A stretch of DNA of 64,000 nt from Chitinophagaceae bacterium (GTDB taxonomy: Bacteria; Bacteroidota; Bacteroidia; Chitinophagales; UBA10324): positions 124,001 to 188,000 of the forward strand of contig JADJAG010000011.1 of NCBI GenBank assembly GCA_016704325.1, read 5' to 3'. The position numbers and the translations under genes were made by a program. This document shows positions 61,701-64,000 of this stretch, piece by piece; position 1 is the first letter of the stretch; every line of letters starts with the position of its first letter. A model generated the notes under the pieces. That model saw only the letters and a program-made list of their open reading frames with translations. It was not told the DNA's origin and did not search any database.

Positions 61701-62975
61701 TCCTGAAGTACCGAATCCGATATTGATATCACTTGTCCATGAGAAAGCAGCATCAGGCGATGTACTGCTGAAGGAAATACTATTTACTGTTTCTCCTGAG
61801 CAAAAGTTTTTATTGGTGATCGGATTAACCACCGGTGTCGGGTTCACCGTTACAAAAAGATCCGTTTCGCTTTTACACAGCTTCTTCTTTGCAAACGTTG
61901 GGGTTAATGTAAATAAGTATTTGACTGTGATAGGTTGACTGGTTGTATTGATCAATGTTTCTGAAATCACATTGTTGTCACTATTTGCAGCCGGATTGCT
62001 TATCCCCGGTACTACCGCTCTCTCCCATTTGAATTTAGTTCCCGGGGTAGCAGTAGCGGTATAATTAAATACACCCGCACTACAAACGGTATCAGTGGTT
62101 TCACTTGTAAAAGTTGGTATGGGGTACACTGTAATAGTGAAAGACGTATCCGGGCCGATGCAACCATTGAAAATTGCTGAAACATTTATTGTTGCAATAA
62201 TAGAATCAACGCCTGTAACCGTTGCAGCAGAAACCGGTATGGAACCATTACCTGCCGTTCCGAATCCAATATCATTATCACAGGTCCATGCAAACTGAAC
62301 ACCAGTTGTAGCGCTGGCAAAGGTGGCCATAGGAATAGTTCCACCATCGCAGTAGGTCGTGTCTATTGGTACCTGTGTGACTACAGGTGTAGGATAGACT
62401 GTTATATCAAAACTTTCAGAAGGTCCGGTACAGCCATTGGCAGTAGCACGCACTTCAATGGTGTTCACGAGGGATTGTGTACTTCCATTGAAAGCAATGT
62501 AAGGAGGAATATTTCCATTGCCATTGGTTCCAAATCCGATATTGATGTTGCCGGTACTCAGCCATGAATACGTTGCACCTGCTGTGTTGCCAGTAAAAAT
62601 GATTTCGCTTCCTGGAGCTTCGTTACAGTAAAACAAATCTGCAACGGCATTCACCTGCGGATAAGCGTTTACGGTAACCGTGATGGTGGCGGTATCGCCG
62701 GTTGACGTACAGCCGGCATCTGATACTTTGTATGTTGTAGTAACTAACGGTTTCGCGAATACCACTGCACTGTTCGGATCGCTGATACTTTCGGCCGGCG
62801 TCCAGCTAATTATGCCGCTGCCATTTCCATTTAGATCCACAACCACCAATTGAACACTATCACCTTCGCAGATGGCTGCAGCATCCGGAAATACCTGCAG
62901 GTCGCACTGTCCCATTGCCTGCCCGGACAAAAAGGTGATTAATAATGTCAACAATAATTGGTAAACGCTTTTCAT
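58752..62975 (-). CDS. Giant T9SS-exported PKD-like repeat protein
   Basis: The 1407-residue product has a signal peptide (KSVYQLLLTLLITFLSGQAM) and at least ten PKD-like domains of ~80-90 residues. Two alternating types are seen: one with IGFGTSGVGAIPSF (four copies) and one with WVRDSVPGISNPAGS and NETLDNTT (six copies). A type A T9SS sorting domain closes it (AVSVYPNPSPGEFVISLKGN, ASLYNTLGERVYYSTFEKK, DGLYLLQLVGSDQR). It is exported to the surface, probably as an extended adhesin-like stalk. It lies 5 bases after the beta-propeller gene at 62981 and 11 bases before the TSP3 barrel gene. Confidence 0.87.
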   Translation of the reverse strand: MKSVYQLLLTLLITFLSGQAMGQCDLQVFPDAAAICEGDSVQLVVVDLNGNGSGIISWTPAESISDPNSAVVFAKPLVTTTYKVSDAGCTSTGDTATITVTVNAYPQVNAVADLFYCNEAPGSEIIFTGNTAGATYSWLSTGNINIGFGTNGNGNIPPYIAFNGSTQSLVNTIEVRATANGCTGPSESFDITVYPTPVVTQVPIDTTYCDGGTIPMATFASATTGVQFAWTCDNDIGFGTAGNGSIPVSAATVTGVDSIIATINVSAIFNGCIGPDTSFTITVYPIPTFTSETTDTVCSAGVFNYTATATPGTKFKWERAVVPGISNPAANSDNNVISETLINTTSQPITVKYLFTLTPTFAKKKLCKSETDLFVTVNPTPVVNPITNKNFCSGETVNSISFSSTSPDAAFSWTSDINIGFGTSGVGAIPSFVASNSGSITITATITVSVTARNCSGALPAVFTISITPGPELTSSKTGSVCNGTTFTYTALSSVSNTSFSWSRGADIFGNTAASATTNIINEVLNNTSPLPVLVKYSFQLTSGVACSGTDTLAVTVFPKPVLNSSLNVITCDSVPFVYLATSLTPGTSITWIRNPVAGISNGFNSGSTELVNESLNNTTTDTISVVYNFTLTANGCASNFQDVIVKVIPNPVLNSVVLRDTVCNNSLFEYEATSTIPGTTFSWVRDSVPGISNPAGSANSPLISETLENTTDNPVEVTYAFTLIEPNGCPFQQNLVVTVFPTLSLSGDTVAITCDNAPFVYQAASNTIGVIFNWSRNAVAGISNPAGSGIGSLINETLDNTTDTSLTVIYEITLQIGECIYQQELEVTVNPSMKLNSATAATICNNTEFSYQAVSATPGIYFSWSKPDDAIGNTATTADTSAINELLFNTTPTPQLVTYQYTLTTPDSVCSNVAFVLVTVNPTPIIDPVPDKVYCNADDVETILFSSTTPGAAFTWTSTVDVGFGLSGTGAIPSFNAINNDTIPVTATIEIAVVAGSNNCAGDNVSFDVTVNPVPKLTAAAAVSICSGNELNYTIAPSFNNNVFYSWITLPVQFVSGNTSKFVADSLNLIPDLLIDSINYAKIPVEYGITLIYSVGANFCISDTTLVVTVNPSPALPLFTSLLPNTDTITLCRGSENINFNIDDTTAVKGLTYNWASVPASAVDIRNASNPNTVISFNNQVDEVVIKAYAYNSEELGGCPDSAMQVVFVTNSIDSINERKIFLKQPGNLLVYPDNSLAVDSGYQWGFDVKINDTTLGAPDSIPNQVYQVFTPEAKFINAGQLDTMQYAFWVLLKEGECRSKVYYNGPYAPKKLADQDAADHAAAVSVYPNPSPGEFVISLKGNIYGTIEASLYNTLGERVYYSTFEKKTGEVSQLISQSHLTDGLYLLQLVGSDQRRLTTSIIISN

Positions 62976-62980
62976 AATTT

Positions 62981-64000
62981 TTAATAGAAAGTTGTTTCCC
63001 CTATAATCTTTTGCAAAGTAACCTTGTCTTTCGGATCTTCTTTCAGTTCAGCTTCCAGTTTTGCCGACAACTCAGTTACGAAAGGATTCCAATGATAAAC
63101 TCCTTTCGTGGTTATGAGTTGTACGCGGTTTTCTTCCTGCAAAAAGGAAGCAGTTTTAATTTCTCCCACCGATTCCGGCAATTCAATACCTGTTAGTGTT
63201 TTGTTTTCCTTTAAGAATTCTTCAATCATTGCTGTGTTCAAACCCAACTCATACACTACTGCCTGTCCTTTGCTACTTGTTGCCAACAATTGTGGTGCAG
63301 CATCTTTAATGAAGAAGTCGATGGCCGTTACTTTTGCATCCAGTTCATTGCGATACACAGGCTGATTCTTGCTGTCTTTCTGATTATCATATTTGATATA
63401 GCCGATCTCCCCTGTTTTCAAACCAAAGAAGATAACGTCGCTGCTTTCATAATAATCGAGTGCAGTAACCTGGCCGCCCATCGGTATTACATTTTCAACA
63501 TAACCACCATAAGCATCATATTTTCGCACCGTGAGGGTATTGTCTTCTGTTGCAACCAATAAGCATTTATCTGCAGCGTTAGTTGCCACAGCACTTATCT
63601 TACCAGGAAAAGTCATGATATCATCCTTCCATCCCGGATTGGTGATCGCTACACTTGATTTGTCGATACCGATTGTAACGGCTGAACTATTACCTAACGA
63701 ATATTTTTCAGTAACCTGACCTGTAGTAGTTGCCTCTTCAGCACCAACCTGTTCAATTACGAAAGACCGGTTCTCTTCCAACTCCGTTTTTGTTTCTCCA
63801 CTTGCCATTAAGCTGTAATATAGTTTTTCATAGAGTTCATCATTCTTTTGCACAGCACGTTGTACACCTAACTTGTTTCGTAAGGAATCGAGGTGATAGG
63901 AATAGGCGAAGTATTTAAAATTCCACAATGCAGCAGTAATAGAATCTTTTTCGGTTGGCCCTTCACGAATGAGCCTTTGGTATTCTGATGCAGCAATGTT
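62981..64000 (-). CDS. Protein with WD40/beta-propeller-like repeats (cut by window end)
   Basis: The frame stays open to base 64000 on the minus strand, so the true start is outside the window; the leftmost internal start-like codon (TTG at 63926-63928) is not the real one. About 340 residues are visible. An N-terminal helical stretch (EYQRLIREGPTEKDSITAAL, SYHLDSLRNKLGVQRAVQKN) is followed by beta-propeller-like repeats (DKCLLVATEDNTLTVRKYDA, ALDYYESSDVIFFGLKTGEI, ATSSKGQAVVYELG). I do not recognise the specific family. The tight spacing to the giant PKD-like gene (5 bases) suggests a joint role in a surface structure or its assembly. Confidence 0.6.
   Translation of the reverse strand, partial: NIAASEYQRLIREGPTEKDSITAALWNFKYFAYSYHLDSLRNKLGVQRAVQKNDELYEKLYYSLMASGETKTELEENRSFVIEQVGAEEATTTGQVTEKYSLGNSSAVTIGIDKSSVAITNPGWKDDIMTFPGKISAVATNAADKCLLVATEDNTLTVRKYDAYGGYVENVIPMGGQVTALDYYESSDVIFFGLKTGEIGYIKYDNQKDSKNQPVYRNELDAKVTAIDFFIKDAAPQLLATSSKGQAVVYELGLNTAMIEEFLKENKTLTGIELPESVGEIKTASFLQEENRVQLITTKGVYHWNPFVTELSAKLEAELKEDPKDKVTLQKIIGETTFY

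Noticed and set aside
1..64000. tRNA or rRNA genes
   Set aside because: Gaps were scanned by eye for the T-loop motif and for cloverleaf-like symmetry; the only GGTTCGAAT-like match lies inside the AraC gene and has no tRNA structure.

Overview
The window looks like a chromosome segment from a member of the Bacteroidota. The evidence is several very large secreted proteins with type IX secretion (T9SS) C-terminal sorting domains, a TonB-dependent receptor with an N-terminal carboxypeptidase-like domain, LytS/LytR-type signalling, the ileS / DksA-like / lspA and thrS-infC-rpmI-rplT gene orders, and promoters of the Bacteroidota type (TTG about 20 nt before TAnnTTTG). A Chitinophagia/Saprospiria-type relative is plausible, but the sequence alone does not fix the genus.

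Layout. 0-3.3 kb: a cut-off secreted metalloprotease-like gene and a UvrD/PcrA helicase split by a frameshift. 3.7-9.0 kb: a ferritin-VIT1 metal transporter, a DUF4260 protein, and two secreted or membrane carboxypeptidase-regulatory-like and TPR proteins. 9.6-13.1 kb: a tight four-gene operon of outer-membrane protein, serine hydrolase lipoprotein, sensor kinase and response regulator. 13.2-20.3 kb: a cyclase-TolB-TPR-AraC fusion, a TonB receptor, a hemerythrin-like protein and an SRPBCC protein. 20.6-28.3 kb: two T9SS cargo proteins and the lspA / DksA-like / ileS operon. 28.6-35.2 kb: an accessory island with GNAT, RibD/DHFR-like, VOC, AraC and alpha/beta-hydrolase genes, an AbiE-type toxin-antitoxin pair, and a decayed cytosine methyltransferase. 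It is rich in palindromes and attC-like boundary sequences. 35.2-46 kb: a TPR-HTH regulator, an OmdA-like protein, a 1287-residue MopE-repeat T9SS protein, a DDAH-like hydrolase, aat, an SPFH protein with a small RHH-like gene, and a TPR lipoprotein. 46.1-49.5 kb: the translation operon thrS-infC-rpmI-rplT with a strong terminator. 49.5-56.7 kb: a Tat-exported PLP enzyme, a UPF0175 antitoxin with a toxin stub, sbcDC and an SDR. 56.9-64 kb: a probable surface-protein operon (beta-propeller protein, giant PKD-like T9SS protein, TSP3-containing barrel), cut by the window end.

Seven reading-frame breaks (uvrD, the LytTR regulator, the cyclase, the TonB receptor twice, the hemerythrin-like gene, the GNAT gene) are each repaired by adding one base, in or next to a homopolymer run. 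They look like sequencing or assembly errors rather than gene decay. The methyltransferase and the PIN-like toxin stub, by contrast, look genuinely degraded.

The most unusual material is non-coding or architectural. There is a roughly 170-bp element present at 20.4 and 35.0 kb, palindromes and attC-like boxes around the accessory genes, a duplicated 15-bp palindrome in front of the AbiE pair, a cyclase fused to an AraC DNA-binding domain, and a nearly identical 213-bp tandem duplication inside the MopE-repeat gene.
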